64,000 bases of DNA from Affinirhizobium straminoryzae (GCF_007004135.1 NZ_VJMG01000009.1:1-64000); one strand, 5' to 3'. Counted from the first letter of the stretch, positions 50,256-62,321 are shown. A program made the numbers and translations. Notes: generated from the letters alone by a model not told the origin.

Positions 50256-50285
50256 AAGGGCGCCGCGTTGTCACGCGACGCCCTT
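50256..50285 (-). terminator. Hairpin between tsf and pyrH
   Basis: AAGGGCG (50256-50262) pairs with CGCCCTT (50279-50285), and CGCG (50264-50267) with CGCG (50274-50277). There is no T tract on the leftward strand, so it may attenuate or stabilise rather than end transcription between tsf and pyrH. Confidence 0.4.
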
Positions 50286-50315
50286 CTTCTTTACCCAGGA
50301 ATTCTCGAATGAGAA

Positions 50316-51242
50316 TCAATGCTTGACGGCTGCAGCAACTTCGGCAGCAAAATCGGTTTCTTCCTTCTCGACACCTTCGCCGAGCAGAAGACGAACAATG
50401 CCGGTGATCTCGACGGGAGCGCCGATTTCCTTTTCGGCTTCCTTGAGGGCAGCAGCAACCGTCAGGTCGGGGTTGATGACGAAAGCCTGCGAGAGAAGGG
50501 CCACTTCCTCGAAGAACTTGCGCATGCGGCCTTCAACCATCTTTTCAATGATGGCATCCGGCTTACCCGACGCGCGCGACTGCTCGATGAAGACATTGCG
50601 CTCGCGCTCGGCAACCGCTGCGTCCACTTCCTCGGCGCGAACGGCGAGCGGGTTGGTGGCGGCGACGTGCATGGCAACCTGACGGCCGATGGCGTTCAGC
50701 GCCTCCTTGTTGCCGGTGGACTTCAGGGCAACGAGAACGCCAAGCTTGCCGAGACCGTCGGCAGCAGCATTGTGGACGTAGGTGGCGACCACGCCGTCCT
50801 CGACAGCAAGCTTTGCCGCGCGACGCAGGGTCATGTTTTCGCCGATGGTGGCGATCGCATCCTTGATGGTGTCGGCGACCGGCTTGCCGGTGGCCGGGTA
50901 AGAGGCGGCGCTGATGGCATCAACGGTACCGTCGGTGGAAAGGGCAACCGAGGCAACGCCACGAACGAGATCCTGGAAGGCATCGTTACGGGCGACGAAG
51001 TCGGTTTCCGAGTTCACTTCGACGACGACAGCGCTGGTGCCGGCGGAGGCGATGCCGACGAGGCCTTCGGCAGCCGTGCGGCCCGACTTCTTGTCGGCCT
51101 TGGCAATGCCCTTGGCACGCAGCCAGTCGATCGCGGCTTCCATGTCGCCATTGGTCTCGGCGAGCGCCTTCTTGCAGTCCATCATGCCTGCGCCGGTCTT
51201 CTCGCGCAGTTCCTTCACCATTGCGGCTGTGATTTCGCTCAT
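50316..51242 (-). CDS. tsf: Elongation factor Ts
   Basis: A 308-residue nucleotide exchange factor for EF-Tu. The N-terminal UBA-like motif [16 protein letters not shown] and the core signature [13 protein letters not shown] are present. Length is typical of alphaproteobacteria. A 232-bp gap and a hairpin separate it from rpsB. Confidence 0.98.
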   Translation of the reverse strand: MSEITAAMVKELREKTGAGMMDCKKALAETNGDMEAAIDWLRAKGIAKADKKSGRTAAEGLVGIASAGTSAVVVEVNSETDFVARNDAFQDLVRGVASVALSTDGTVDAISAASYPATGKPVADTIKDAIATIGENMTLRRAAKLAVEDGVVATYVHNAAADGLGKLGVLVALKSTGNKEALNAIGRQVAMHVAATNPLAVRAEEVDAAVAERERNVFIEQSRASGKPDAIIEKMVEGRMRKFFEEVALLSQAFVINPDLTVAAALKEAEKEIGAPVEITGIVRLLLGEGVEKEETDFAAEVAAAVKH

Positions 51243-51447
51243 GTTTGCCTCTTGTCCAATCAGGGGGTGCGCCTGCCGGAATCGGAAGGGCCGGCGCCCG
51301 TTTGGGGCACGAATGTACCCGGAAGTATGACAGCGTGATGAATGATCGTCCGCGCGATATCACGCATCTGATGGCGAAATTGCGTTTTCGCCGGCGTCGG
51401 ACGCCTTGGCATCCGGGGACCACCCTACGCGGCCCCCGAAAAGATCA

Positions 51448-51468
51448 GGGGAGGACAGCGCCCTCCCC
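51448..51468 (-). terminator. Hairpin after rpsB
   Basis: GGGGAGG (51448-51454) and CCTCCCC (51462-51468) form a perfect 7-bp stem with a 7-nt loop, just beyond the rpsB stop at 51475. On the leftward strand a TGATCTTTTC stretch follows. It probably reduces read-through into tsf. Confidence 0.5.
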
Positions 51469-51474
51469 GGCCAA

Positions 51475-52242
51475 TCAGGCTTCGGTCTCTTCGGAAAGAG
51501 CCGGCTCGATCGGGGCTTCGGCCATGGCGCCGATGTCGCGGCCGGAAGCGCCCTGCTGGCGGGCGATGCCGTCGATTGCAGCGCGTGCAACCAGGTCGCA
51601 GTAGAGCGCGATGGCGCGCGATGCATCGTCGTTGCCCGGGATCGGGTAGTCGATCAGGTCCGGATCGCAGTTCGAGTCGATGATGGCCACGACCGGGATA
51701 CCCAGGCGCTTGGCTTCATCGATGGCGATCTTTTCCTTGTTGGTGTCGATGATGAACATCAGGTCCGGGGTGCCGCCCATGTCGCGGATACCGCCGAGAG
51801 CCTTTTCAAGCTTCTCGCGTTCGCGCTCGAGGTTCAGGCGCTCCTTCTTCGTGAAGCCCTGGGCGTCGGAGCCAAGGATTTCATCGAGCTTGCGCAGACG
51901 CTGGATCGAGTTCGAGATCGTCTTCCAGTTCGTCAGCATGCCGCCGAGCCAGCGGGAGTTGACGTAGTACTGGGCCGAACGCTTGGCGCTGTCGGCGATC
52001 AGTTCGGAAGCCTGACGCTTCGTGCCGACGAACAGGACGCGACCGCCACGGGCAACCGTGTCGGAAATGACCTGCAGGGCGCGCGACAGCATCGGAACCG
52101 TCTGGGCGAGGTCGATGATGTGGATGTTGTTACGATCGCCGAAGATGTACGGCTTCATCTTCGGGTTCCAGCGATGCGTCTGGTGACCGAAGTGAACGCC
52201 AGCTTCAAGAAGCTGACGCATGCTGAAATCAGGCAATGCCAT
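51475..52242 (-). CDS. rpsB: 30S ribosomal protein S2
   Basis: A 255-residue small-subunit protein. Family signatures: [20 protein letters not shown] at the N-terminus and [24 protein letters not shown] in the C-terminal half. ATG 52242 is preceded by AGGAG; a frame starting 58 codons upstream is not coding. It is the first gene of the rpsB-tsf-pyrH-frr block. Confidence 0.98.
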   Translation of the reverse strand: MALPDFSMRQLLEAGVHFGHQTHRWNPKMKPYIFGDRNNIHIIDLAQTVPMLSRALQVISDTVARGGRVLFVGTKRQASELIADSAKRSAQYYVNSRWLGGMLTNWKTISNSIQRLRKLDEILGSDAQGFTKKERLNLEREREKLEKALGGIRDMGGTPDLMFIIDTNKEKIAIDEAKRLGIPVVAIIDSNCDPDLIDYPIPGNDDASRAIALYCDLVARAAIDGIARQQGASGRDIGAMAEAPIEPALSEETEA

Positions 52243-52517
52243 GCCTTTTTCTCCTAGTTTCCGGTTTAACCCCCGCGAGACGAACAGTCGGATCTCACCG
52301 ACCACCGGCGGAACGATCCGGATTTCTCCCGGATAGCCCCAAGCCTCGCGTGTGGAATGGGCTGCGCATAATTGCATTGTGATGGAAATGCAAGCCTTTT
52401 GCGGTCTGATTTTCATCAGGGAGCCGGATTATCCGGATACCGGAGGTGACACGGCAGCCCACGCACCGCCATGACTGGCAGCGAGCGACAGCCGGGACGG
52501 AGGCGCCCCGCCCGCAA

Positions 52518-53357
52518 TCAGTGGCAGTTGTCCTGCGGCTGTCCCTTGTCCAGCACTTCCAGCTTGGACAAGGTGCCCGAGAGAACGAAATCGCCGTAAT
52601 CCATCGTGAGGTCACGGGTGATGCCGTTGTCGTAGAGCTTGAAGGACATGCGATAGATCGGCAGCGAATCCGTCTTCTGGTCCTCGTTGTAATAGGCAAT
52701 CGTCACCGGCCAATAGGGCTTCTTGGCGAATTCGCCGGCATTGCCTGCATCCACGTCATCGGCGGCCGGCGTCTGCGGCTTGCCGATCACCGTGGTGGTG
52801 ATGAGGCTCTGGTCGCCATCCTCCGAGCCGTCGAACAGGCGCTCCTCGAAGAAGCGCTTGCCCTGCCGGGCATTCTCGATGACTTCAAGCATGTGTTCCG
52901 TCGGAAACTGCGCAGGTGTGAGTTCCACCTGCCGTGCATCGGGCTTCGCCAGCGCCACCTTGATGCCGGTCGTCTGATCACTCGCCTCGCCTGTCACCTG
53001 CCGGTCCAGCTTGTCATCGGTGAAGGATTTGGTGTCGAAGCGGAAGCTGCCGGCCTTCAGGTTCTCGAAGGTCGTCGTCTGCTGATCGGTCAGGCGCATG
53101 TCCTCACCGGTATCGACGCGGGTTACGAAGCGGAAATTGGTGGTATAGCCGGCACAGGCAGAGCCCGTGAACTCATAGACCATACGGCCATACATGCCCT
53201 CGATCCCGGACCGTTCCGACACATCCTTGAGCTTGAGATCATAAACCGCCCGGTGCGGGATGAGCGTGCGCGCGCCCTCCATGCCCGCAAGGGCAGGGCT
53301 GACGACGGCAAGGGTGCTGCCTGCAAGAAGGACGGTCGCAAGGCTCGGTCGCAACAT
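52518..53357 (-). CDS. eipB: Cell envelope integrity protein EipB (DUF1849)
   Basis: A 279-residue exported protein with a signal peptide (about residues 1-24, ending SPALA). The mature part is the DUF1849/EipB beta-spiral, with YEFTGSACAGYTTNFRFVTR and a C-terminal DNCH; these two Cys correspond to the conserved disulfide of Brucella EipB, which binds envelope proteins and lipids and supports envelope integrity. ATG 53357 has AGGAG 7 nt upstream. It stands alone, divergent from ridA-like gene. Confidence 0.85.
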   Translation of the reverse strand: MLRPSLATVLLAGSTLAVVSPALAGMEGARTLIPHRAVYDLKLKDVSERSGIEGMYGRMVYEFTGSACAGYTTNFRFVTRVDTGEDMRLTDQQTTTFENLKAGSFRFDTKSFTDDKLDRQVTGEASDQTTGIKVALAKPDARQVELTPAQFPTEHMLEVIENARQGKRFFEERLFDGSEDGDQSLITTTVIGKPQTPAADDVDAGNAGEFAKKPYWPVTIAYYNEDQKTDSLPIYRMSFKLYDNGITRDLTMDYGDFVLSGTLSKLEVLDKGQPQDNCH

Positions 53358-53469
53358 CCACAAACTCCTATGGGACTCGATAAGCAATGTTATAAGAACG
53401 CCATCGAGTGATGCTTAGCGTCATGTGTGACGGAATCGAGTCAATTTTACAATCAAAGCGGAGAATGAA

Positions 53470-53940
53470 ATGTCGGAAGCGATTGAAAGCCGCCTCAAGG
53501 AGATGGGGATTGAATTGCCCGTTGCGGCAGCGCCCGCGGCCAATTACGTGCCCTACACGCTGAGCGGCAATACGCTGTACATTTCCGGCCAGCTGCCGAT
53601 GGAGGCCGGAAAGGTCGCAGTCACCGGCCTGGTCGGCGCCGAAGTGGACGTCGCAACAGCCCAGCGCGCCGCAGAACTGTGCGCGATCAACATTCTGGCG
53701 CAGGTAAAGGCAGCGCTTGGCGGCGATCTCGGAAAGGTCCGCCGCGTGTTGAAGCTGAACGGCTTCATTGCCTCCGCGCCCGGCTTCGTGGAACAACATC
53801 TCGTGATGAACGGCGCCTCCAACCTGATCGCCAATGTGCTCGGCGATGTCGGCAAGCATGCGCGTGCCGCCGTCGGCATGGCCGCCCTGCCCTTCAATGC
53901 GGCCGTCGAGGTCGACGCTATCCTGGATGTCGACGCATGA
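53470..53940 (+). CDS. RidA family protein
   Basis: A 156-residue trimeric RidA/YjgF-type protein. It begins with helical SEAIESRLKEMGIELP and carries LYISGQLPM and the conserved AAVGMAALPFNAAVEVDAI. The family deaminates reactive enamines, though this subgroup often lacks the key Arg seen in E. coli RidA. It is first in a tight run with the phosphodiesterase and GNAT genes, each overlapping the next by 4 bp. Confidence 0.88.
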   Translation: MSEAIESRLKEMGIELPVAAAPAANYVPYTLSGNTLYISGQLPMEAGKVAVTGLVGAEVDVATAQRAAELCAINILAQVKAALGGDLGKVRRVLKLNGFIASAPGFVEQHLVMNGASNLIANVLGDVGKHARAAVGMAALPFNAAVEVDAILDVDA

Positions 53941-54674
53941 GCACGGATGCCTCCTGGATCAAGGACCTGCCGGTTGCCCATCGCGGCTATCACGACATGA
54001 ACCATGCCGTGTGGGAAAACACGCTCTCGGCCTTTTCGCGCGCCGTCGAGGCCGGTTTTGCCATCGAATGCGACCTGCAGCTCGCCTCCGACAGCGAACC
54101 GGTCGTCTTCCATGACGATGTGCTGGACCGTCTGTGCGGGATTTCCGGCAAGGTGCGCGAACGCACCTCCGCCGAACTTGGACTGCTGACCGTTGGCGGC
54201 ACCGCCGACCGCGTGCCCAAGCTGCGCCAGCTTCTCGATCTTGTGAAGGGCAAGGTCCCGCTCGTCATCGAGCTGAAGGGGCAAAGCGCTGCCGAGGACG
54301 AGGGCTTTGCCGAAACGGTGCTGGAACAGCTGGACGGATACCAGGGCAAGGTGGCGCTGATGAGCTTCGACCATCATCTGCTGAAGGACCTGAAGCGCGC
54401 CGGCTCCCCCTATCCGGTCGGACTGACGGCGATGGGCGATACGCCGGAGGAATTCTTCCGCCACGACGAGGCCATGCAGCTCGGTATCGATTTCATTTCC
54501 TACCACTGGGCGCATCTGCCCAACAGCTTCATCGATGCGCAGAAGCGTCGCGGCATTCCGGTGATTACCTGGACGGTGAGGGATGAAAAGGCACGCGCGC
54601 ATACCTATACTCATGCAGACCAGATGACCTTCGAGGGTTTCGACCCGAGAGAAAGCGCTCCTTCCGCCGCATGA
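53937..54674 (+). CDS. Glycerophosphodiester phosphodiesterase family protein
   Basis: A 245-residue TIM-barrel enzyme. The active-site motif HRGYHDMNHAVWENTLSAF gives the catalytic His, Glu and Asn, and IECDLQ and VFHDDVLDRL the metal ligands and second His. No signal peptide is visible, so it is likely cytoplasmic, like UgpQ, and would release glycerol 3-phosphate and an alcohol from glycerophosphodiesters. It begins in the ridA stop (ATGA) and ends in the start of the GNAT gene. Confidence 0.9.
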   Translation: MSTDASWIKDLPVAHRGYHDMNHAVWENTLSAFSRAVEAGFAIECDLQLASDSEPVVFHDDVLDRLCGISGKVRERTSAELGLLTVGGTADRVPKLRQLLDLVKGKVPLVIELKGQSAAEDEGFAETVLEQLDGYQGKVALMSFDHHLLKDLKRAGSPYPVGLTAMGDTPEEFFRHDEAMQLGIDFISYHWAHLPNSFIDAQKRRGIPVITWTVRDEKARAHTYTHADQMTFEGFDPRESAPSAA

Positions 54675-55858
54675 CAGACACACTTACCCTCCGCGTCGAA
54701 AAATCCTTTTCTGCGATCAGCTCCGACCGCTGGTCGGCATTGTCGGGAACACGACGCGGGGGTGGGGTGCCCTATAATCCCTTCCTGTCGCATGCCTTCC
54801 TCTCGGCGCTGGAAGATTCGGGCTCTGCGACAGCAAAGACCGGCTGGCTTGGCCATCACCTGCTGCTGGAGGATGGCGATGGCCGGCTGGTCGGTGCCGT
54901 GCCCGGCTATCTGAAGAGCCACAGCCAGGGCGAATATGTGTTCGATCACGGCTGGGCCGATGCCTTCGAGCGGGCCGGCGGGCGCTACTATCCGAAAATC
55001 CAGTGCGCCATTCCCTTCACGCCGGCAACCGGTCCGCGACTGCTGACACTGGCAGGAGAGAACAGCGCTCCCCTTCAGCAGACGCTGGCGGCTGGTCTTG
55101 CGGAAGTCACGCGCCAGGCAGGCGTCTCCTCCGCGCACGTCACCTTCCTGCCGGAGACGGAGATCGAGGCTTTCGAGGAAGCCGGCTTCCTGCACCGCAC
55201 GGACCAGCAGTTCCACTTCATCAACAAGGGCTATGCCGATCACGAGGCGTTCCTCGCGGAACTCTCCTCCGCCAAGCGCAAGAACCTGCGCAAGGAGCGT
55301 CGTGCTGCGCTGGAGGGCGGCATCCGTATCGACTGGCTGACGGGGCGGGACCTGACCGAGGACATCTGGGACCAGTTCTTTACCTTCTACATGGATACCG
55401 GCAGCCGCAAATGGGGCCGCCCGTATCTCAACCGCCGCTTCTATTCGCTGATCGGCGAACGCATGGCCGATGACATCCTGCTTGTCATGGCGAAACGCGA
55501 CGGACGCTACGTGGCGGGCGCCATCAACTTCATCGGCGAAGAGGTGCTGTTCGGCCGCCATTGGGGCTGTATCGAAGATCACCCCTTCCTGCATTTCGAG
55601 GTCTGCTATCATCAGGCGATTGATTTCGCGCTGGCGCGGGGTCTGGCGCGTGTGGAAGCCGGAGCCCAGGGCGAACACAAGCTGGCGCGTGGCTACCTGC
55701 CGGTCACCACCCATTCGGCGCATTACATCGCTCATCCGGGCCTGCGGCGCGCCGTCGCCGACTATCTGGAACAGGAGCGCCGGCAGGTGGAATATACCGG
55801 CGAGGTCTTGACCGAGCACAGCCCCTTCCGCAAGGGAGAGCGGCAGGACCACGACTGA
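54671..55858 (+). CDS. GNAT/FemAB-like acyltransferase (DUF482)
   Basis: A 395-residue protein of the DUF482 (peptidogalycan biosynthesis-like) GNAT group. Motifs: VPYNPFLSHAFLSALEDSGSA at the N-terminus, SSAHVTFLPE, FLAELSSAKRKNLRKERR, and EAGAQGEHKLARGYLPVTTHS near the C-terminus, where many FemAB-type enzymes bind aminoacyl donors. The acceptor is unknown. It overlaps the preceding gene by 4 bp and lies 30 bp before the HIT gene. Confidence 0.88.
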   Translation: MTDTLTLRVEKSFSAISSDRWSALSGTRRGGGVPYNPFLSHAFLSALEDSGSATAKTGWLGHHLLLEDGDGRLVGAVPGYLKSHSQGEYVFDHGWADAFERAGGRYYPKIQCAIPFTPATGPRLLTLAGENSAPLQQTLAAGLAEVTRQAGVSSAHVTFLPETEIEAFEEAGFLHRTDQQFHFINKGYADHEAFLAELSSAKRKNLRKERRAALEGGIRIDWLTGRDLTEDIWDQFFTFYMDTGSRKWGRPYLNRRFYSLIGERMADDILLVMAKRDGRYVAGAINFIGEEVLFGRHWGCIEDHPFLHFEVCYHQAIDFALARGLARVEAGAQGEHKLARGYLPVTTHSAHYIAHPGLRRAVADYLEQERRQVEYTGEVLTEHSPFRKGERQDHD

Positions 55859-55888
55859 CCAACGACATAGCAGCGGAGAGAGCAAGCG

Positions 55889-56314
55889 ATGAGCGTGCAG
55901 GCCTACGACGAAAACAACATCTTCGCAAAAATCCTGAAGGGCGAGATCCCGTGCCACAAGGTCTACGAAGACGAGCATACGCTGGCCTTCATGGACGTGA
56001 TGCCCCAGGCACCCGGCCATCTACTGGTGATTCCGAAGACCGGTTCGCGCAACCTGCTGGACGCCGATCCGGCCGTCCTTGCCCATGTTATCCCGGTTGT
56101 CCAGAAACTTGCGGTCGCCGCGAAGGATGCCTTCGAAGCGGACGGCGTGTTCATTGCACAGTTCAACGAACCCGCCGCCGGACAAACCGTATTCCACCTG
56201 CATTTTCACGTCATCCCGCGCCGCGAGGGCGAACCACTGAAGCCCCATACGGGCAAGATGGAAGACCATGCGGTGCTTGCGGAGCATGCCCGGAAGGTGC
56301 GTGACGCCCTCTGA
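55889..56314 (+). CDS. HIT family nucleotide hydrolase/transferase
   Basis: A 141-residue histidine-triad protein, close to the HINT type that hydrolyses purine nucleoside phosphoramidates. The triad is visible as HLHFHVIPR (about residues 97-105). The N-terminal IFAKILKGEIPCHKVYEDE is typical. The gene completes the ridA-phosphodiesterase-GNAT run and has GGAGAG before its ATG. Confidence 0.93.
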   Translation: MSVQAYDENNIFAKILKGEIPCHKVYEDEHTLAFMDVMPQAPGHLLVIPKTGSRNLLDADPAVLAHVIPVVQKLAVAAKDAFEADGVFIAQFNEPAAGQTVFHLHFHVIPRREGEPLKPHTGKMEDHAVLAEHARKVRDAL

Positions 56315-56468
56315 TCGGCAAAACGGCGCTTGCCTGGGCTTCACGCGAAGCTGACGGGCGCCGTTCACGCCTTTTCGAGAAAGGATCAGACCGGGGTGAG
56401 CACATTCTTTCCGCGGCTTCGCCCTGTATCAGGTTGCCGGCAGCCACCGTTTTGCAACAGGCAAGAGC

Positions 56469-57599
56469 ATGACGTCCCATCGCACGAAGCACGCCCGGAT
56501 CGACCGGGAAGCGCCGATCAAGGCCGAGCTGGTGGACCAGCTCTACGCCTCCACCTTCAATGTGGTCTTCATCGGCTTTGCTGCGGCTTTCTTCTGCGGC
56601 CTCGTGGCCTTTACCTCCGGTGACGCCGTCTTCGCAGCCTTTGCAGTTCTGGCCCTTCTGATTGCAAGCCTCCGTTTTGCCATCGACCGGGCCTATCGCC
56701 GATGGCGGGAGCGTCGATCGGTTCGTGTCTGGGAGCGGTCGCATGCAGCCGGCAGCCTGCTGTTTTCCCTGCTGGTGGCTGCGATCGGCGGCTATACCTT
56801 TCTCGGCGGCCCAACCGAGGCGCAGCTTTTTTCTACCGTGTTCCTGGTCAGCTACTGCACCGGGGTGCTGTCGCGCCTGGCGGTGCGTCCGCGCCTTGCC
56901 ATTGCCTGCACCCAGATTGCCGCTCTCCCCTATATCGTTGTCCTCCTGTTTCACCCGGTCCTGCTGCACAAGCTGCTCGGGCTGTTCCTGCTGATGATGT
57001 CGCTTGCGAGCATCCAGTTGATCCAGACAACCTACCGCCTGACCTTCGAAGCGCTGATCACCCGCGCCGAACTGGCCGCGCTGGCCGGCAGCGATGCGCT
57101 GACAGGACTTGCCAACCGCTTCACGGTGGACCGGGAATTGCAGCGGCTGTTCATGGCGCAGGAAGTCCGTCCGGGGCAGGCGGTAGCCGTGCACTTCATC
57201 GACCTCGACCATTTCAAGGCCGCCAACGACACCTTCGGCCACGACGCGGGCGATTCCATCCTGGTCGAGGTAGGGCGCCGCCTGCGGGCACTTCTGCCAC
57301 CACAGGCGCTCGCCGCGCGACGCGGCGGCGATGAGTTTCTCGTCGTTCAGCCCAGACTCTCCTCGTCGGACGAGGCGGAGCGGCTTGCCCGGCAGATCGC
57401 AACAGGACTGCAGATGCCCTATCTGCTGCAGGGACAGGAAGTCGCGATCGGCGCAAGCCTCGGCGTTGCCGTGACGGACGATCCCACCGACACGCCGCAG
57501 CGCCTCGTGGCAGCGGCCGATCAGGCGCTCTATGAAGCCAAGCGAAAGGGCCGCGGCTCGGTGGAATTTTCCGAAGTTCACGTCATCCAGATCGCCTGA
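56469..57599 (+). CDS. Membrane GGDEF diguanylate cyclase
   Basis: A 376-residue protein. Five or six hydrophobic segments (about residues 29-185) form a membrane sensor. The GGDEF domain begins near residue 203 (DALTGLANR) with metal-binding FIDLDHFKAANDTFGHDAGD and the active site RRGGDEF (286-290). The residues where the inhibitory I-site RxxD should be (277-280) read PPQA, so no product inhibition is expected. No EAL domain is present. It stands alone and ends 47 bp from convergent azlD. Confidence 0.92.
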   Translation: MTSHRTKHARIDREAPIKAELVDQLYASTFNVVFIGFAAAFFCGLVAFTSGDAVFAAFAVLALLIASLRFAIDRAYRRWRERRSVRVWERSHAAGSLLFSLLVAAIGGYTFLGGPTEAQLFSTVFLVSYCTGVLSRLAVRPRLAIACTQIAALPYIVVLLFHPVLLHKLLGLFLLMMSLASIQLIQTTYRLTFEALITRAELAALAGSDALTGLANRFTVDRELQRLFMAQEVRPGQAVAVHFIDLDHFKAANDTFGHDAGDSILVEVGRRLRALLPPQALAARRGGDEFLVVQPRLSSSDEAERLARQIATGLQMPYLLQGQEVAIGASLGVAVTDDPTDTPQRLVAAADQALYEAKRKGRGSVEFSEVHVIQIA

Positions 57600-57646
57600 T
57601 CTTTTGAGATCATGGACAAGGGCAAGGCGGTAACCGCCGACATTTT

Positions 57647-57982
57647 TCAGAGAAACGCCAGCCCCGCGATCAAAAGCGAGATCGACACGACGACGCAGAC
57701 GATGACCCGCTGGCCAGTCAGCAGGAAGGCCGCGAAGCCGACGCCGAGCGCACCAAGCCGCAACCACAACGGCGAATCGGCGAGCGTTCCCGTCGGAAAG
57801 AAGACCAGCTTCGAGGTGACCGCCATCACGAGTGCAGTTGCCACCGCCCGCACAAGGTGCAGGGCCTCGGATTCCTCGTCCAGGCGGTTGCCGACGAGGA
57901 CACCCAGCCAGCGCCAGATGTCGGTCGCCAGCCAGCCGGCCACGATGATGACAAGATAGATCCACCAGCCATGATCCGTCAT
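57647..57982 (-). CDS. azlD: Branched-chain amino acid export subunit AzlD
   Basis: A 111-residue membrane protein with three or four helices. It matches the small AzlD/YgaH partner of AzlC in size and pattern (WLATDIWRWLGVLVGNRLDEESEALHLVRAVATAL split over the first half). ATG 57982 overlaps the azlC stop by 4 bp. Function is inferred from the pair. Confidence 0.88.
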   Translation of the reverse strand: MTDHGWWIYLVIIVAGWLATDIWRWLGVLVGNRLDEESEALHLVRAVATALVMAVTSKLVFFPTGTLADSPLWLRLGALGVGFAAFLLTGQRVIVCVVVSISLLIAGLAFL

Positions 57983-58749
57983 AGCGGATCCTCCAGGGAG
58001 GACGCGGGCGTCATCCTGCGCCCTGCCCTGCGGATCACGAAACGGTCGAACAGATAGGCAAGCGCGCCGCCGCCAAGACCGGCATAGACGATATCGAAGC
58101 GCGGATCGACCAGCGCCATCGCCGGCCCTGCCGTGGCCCCCACCACGAAGGCAATCCGCACGACGGAATGGCGGGCACTCGCCCAGATCGAGGCGAAGAA
58201 ATAGACCGGCGTCATCATGAACAGCGCACCGGACACCAGCGGGGGAAACTGCGCGACGATGCCGTAGCAGACCCCGACGATCACTGCATTGACGAGCGTC
58301 AGGGTGATGGCAAAGCCGCCGAAATAGGCGGTGCGCCGCTCGCGCGGCACGTTTTCCAGATGCTGGATCGCAAAGACCCAGGAGGTGATCGCCACGAAAT
58401 GCGAGAGAAACAGCAGAAGCCAAGTAGGGCTCTTCTCGCTCTTCATGTCCGGCATGATCGAGGCGACCATCGGCATCATGCGGATCGAAGAAAGCGTCAC
58501 GGCCAGAAAGCAGGCTGCAAGCGGCGCCCCGCCCGCCATGGTGCCGATCAGGATCATCTTGGCCGGCAGCGCCCAGACGGCAAGCGTCATGAACACCGCC
58601 TGGTCGCGGGTGATGCCGGATTCGAGCGCAAAGGCGCTGAAGCCGACAAAGGAGGTCATCAGGATCAGCGCAGGCAGCGAGGTAAGACCCCGCATGCCGA
58701 CAAAGAACCAGAAAAAGTTGGAACGCACATCAAGCGGAGGAGAAGACAT
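57979..58749 (-). CDS. azlC: Branched-chain amino acid exporter AzlC
   Basis: A 256-residue protein with about seven or eight transmembrane helices, starting with the characteristic FFWFFVGMRGLTSLPALILM. It is the large partner of AzlD in a two-part exporter (YgaZH in E. coli). It ends in AzlD with a 4-bp overlap and begins 92 bp beyond the clpA end. Confidence 0.88.
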   Translation of the reverse strand: MSSPPLDVRSNFFWFFVGMRGLTSLPALILMTSFVGFSAFALESGITRDQAVFMTLAVWALPAKMILIGTMAGGAPLAACFLAVTLSSIRMMPMVASIMPDMKSEKSPTWLLLFLSHFVAITSWVFAIQHLENVPRERRTAYFGGFAITLTLVNAVIVGVCYGIVAQFPPLVSGALFMMTPVYFFASIWASARHSVVRIAFVVGATAGPAMALVDPRFDIVYAGLGGGALAYLFDRFVIRRAGRRMTPASSLEDPL

Positions 58750-58796
58750 CGGTCAGTCCGGGGAACGCCGCTCGGAACCGACCGGCAAAACGCAAT

Positions 58797-58820
58797 GTGC
58801 CGGGACGCAAGCCCCGGCAC
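58797..58820 (-). terminator. Hairpin after clpA
   Basis: GTGCCGGG (58797-58804) pairs with CCCGGCAC (58813-58820) around an 8-nt loop, 20 bp beyond the clpA stop. In the leftward direction a weak T tract (GCGTTTTG) follows only 6 bp later. It likely separates clpSA from azlCD. Confidence 0.45.
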
Positions 58821-58840
58821 GACATCTCAGGCAAGACGCC

Positions 58841-61354
<2,514 letters not shown>

Positions 61355-61363
61355 GCGCGGTCC

Positions 61364-61717
61364 TCACTTCTTTTCCATGACACATTGCAGCGGGTGCTGG
61401 TGCTGGCGGGCAAAATCCATGACCTGGCTCACCTTGGTCTCAGCGACCTCGTACGTAAAGATCCCGCATTCGCCGACCCCGTGATTGTGAACGTGCAGCA
61501 TGATGCGGGTGGCCGCTTCGCGGTCTTTCTGGAAAAAACGCTCCAGAATGTGAATGACGAAGTCCATCGGCGTGTAATCGTCATTCAGCAGAAGGACGCG
61601 GTAGAGGTTCGGCTTCTTCGTCTTCGCCTTGGTGCGCGTAATCACCGAGGTGCCGCGATTGCCGCTGTCTCCCTGTCCATCCTTCCCGTCTTGCATGTAG
61701 ATCGGCAAAGCGATCAT
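61364..61717 (-). CDS. clpS: ClpA adaptor ClpS
   Basis: A 117-residue N-degron adaptor. A short N-terminal extension precedes the core with [21 protein letters not shown], which forms part of the hydrophobic N-end pocket, and [17 protein letters not shown] (with conserved His), ending [12 protein letters not shown] 61717 is chosen because AAGGA precedes it and relatives have that start; another ATG at 61735 gives six extra residues. It lies 10 bp upstream of clpA and is cotranscribed. Confidence 0.95.
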   Translation of the reverse strand: MIALPIYMQDGKDGQGDSGNRGTSVITRTKAKTKKPNLYRVLLLNDDYTPMDFVIHILERFFQKDREAATRIMLHVHNHGVGECGIFTYEVAETKVSQVMDFARQHQHPLQCVMEKK

Positions 61718-61902
61718 CTTTCCTTCAATCCCCAACTGTCCGAAGCCTCGTCCGAACGATCAGCCGGAGCCGGACATCAGATGCACATATCTAGTTCGCC
61801 TGAAGCTGATTTTAAGCCCCTCGCGGCGGCACGCAATCACTATTCGTTGCATGAGGGGACAGGAGGGACAATTTCCCGTCAGACGAAGGGCGTATACAAA
61901 GC

Positions 61903-61935
61903 AAAAACCGGCCACGCGTCTTGCGCAGCCGGTTT
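61903..61935 (-). terminator. Rho-independent terminator of phasin gene
   Basis: In the leftward direction AAACCGGC (61928-61935) pairs with GCCGGTTT (61905-61912), with a GCG/CGC helix inside, then TTTTT and GCTTTG. It lies 36 bp past the phasin stop codon. Confidence 0.8.
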
Positions 61936-61970
61936 GCCGAAGCTCTTGCGGGCTCGAATCTGTCGGGGAA

Positions 61971-62321
61971 TCAGGCGGCCGCCGAGGTCACCACGGCCGT
62001 TGCACGGGCGACTGGCGCCTCATAGGGCTTGTAGGCGGTCTTGGCGAGATCGGCATACATGCTGCTGATCTTCGTCGCCTCGGCCACGAAGCCTTCGTAG
62101 GAACTTTTTGCGAACTTCGTCTGAAGCTCGTAGAGGCTCTCGACGCTCTTCACGCCCACCAGTTGCTCGAAGAAGCTCGTGAGATCCTCGAAGGACTTCT
62201 TCGAGTAGTCGCCGGTCTCGGTGGCAATGGCCTGGAAGCCCTTGGCGATTTCGGAATAGCTGCGCAGCGCGGTATCGAACGCTTCCTTGTTCTTACGGCT
62301 GATTTCGTCGAAGTTGAACAT
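61971..62321 (-). CDS. Phasin family protein
   Basis: A 116-residue helical protein of the phasin type, which coats polyhydroxyalkanoate granules. Features are MFNFDEISRKNKEAFDTALR at the N-terminus, a leucine-zipper-like middle (FEDLTSFFEQLVGVKSVESL, EAT) and an Ala-rich C-terminus. ATG 62321 has AGGAGG 6 nt upstream, a very strong ribosome site, indicating high expression. An ATG further upstream is discarded. It has its own terminator. Confidence 0.88.
   Translation of the reverse strand: MFNFDEISRKNKEAFDTALRSYSEIAKGFQAIATETGDYSKKSFEDLTSFFEQLVGVKSVESLYELQTKFAKSSYEGFVAEATKISSMYADLAKTAYKPYEAPVARATAVVTSAAA

Noticed and set aside
52243..52416. N-terminal extension of ribosomal protein S2
   Set aside because: S2 proteins start at [10 protein letters not shown] in alphaproteobacteria, and AGGAG precedes that ATG.
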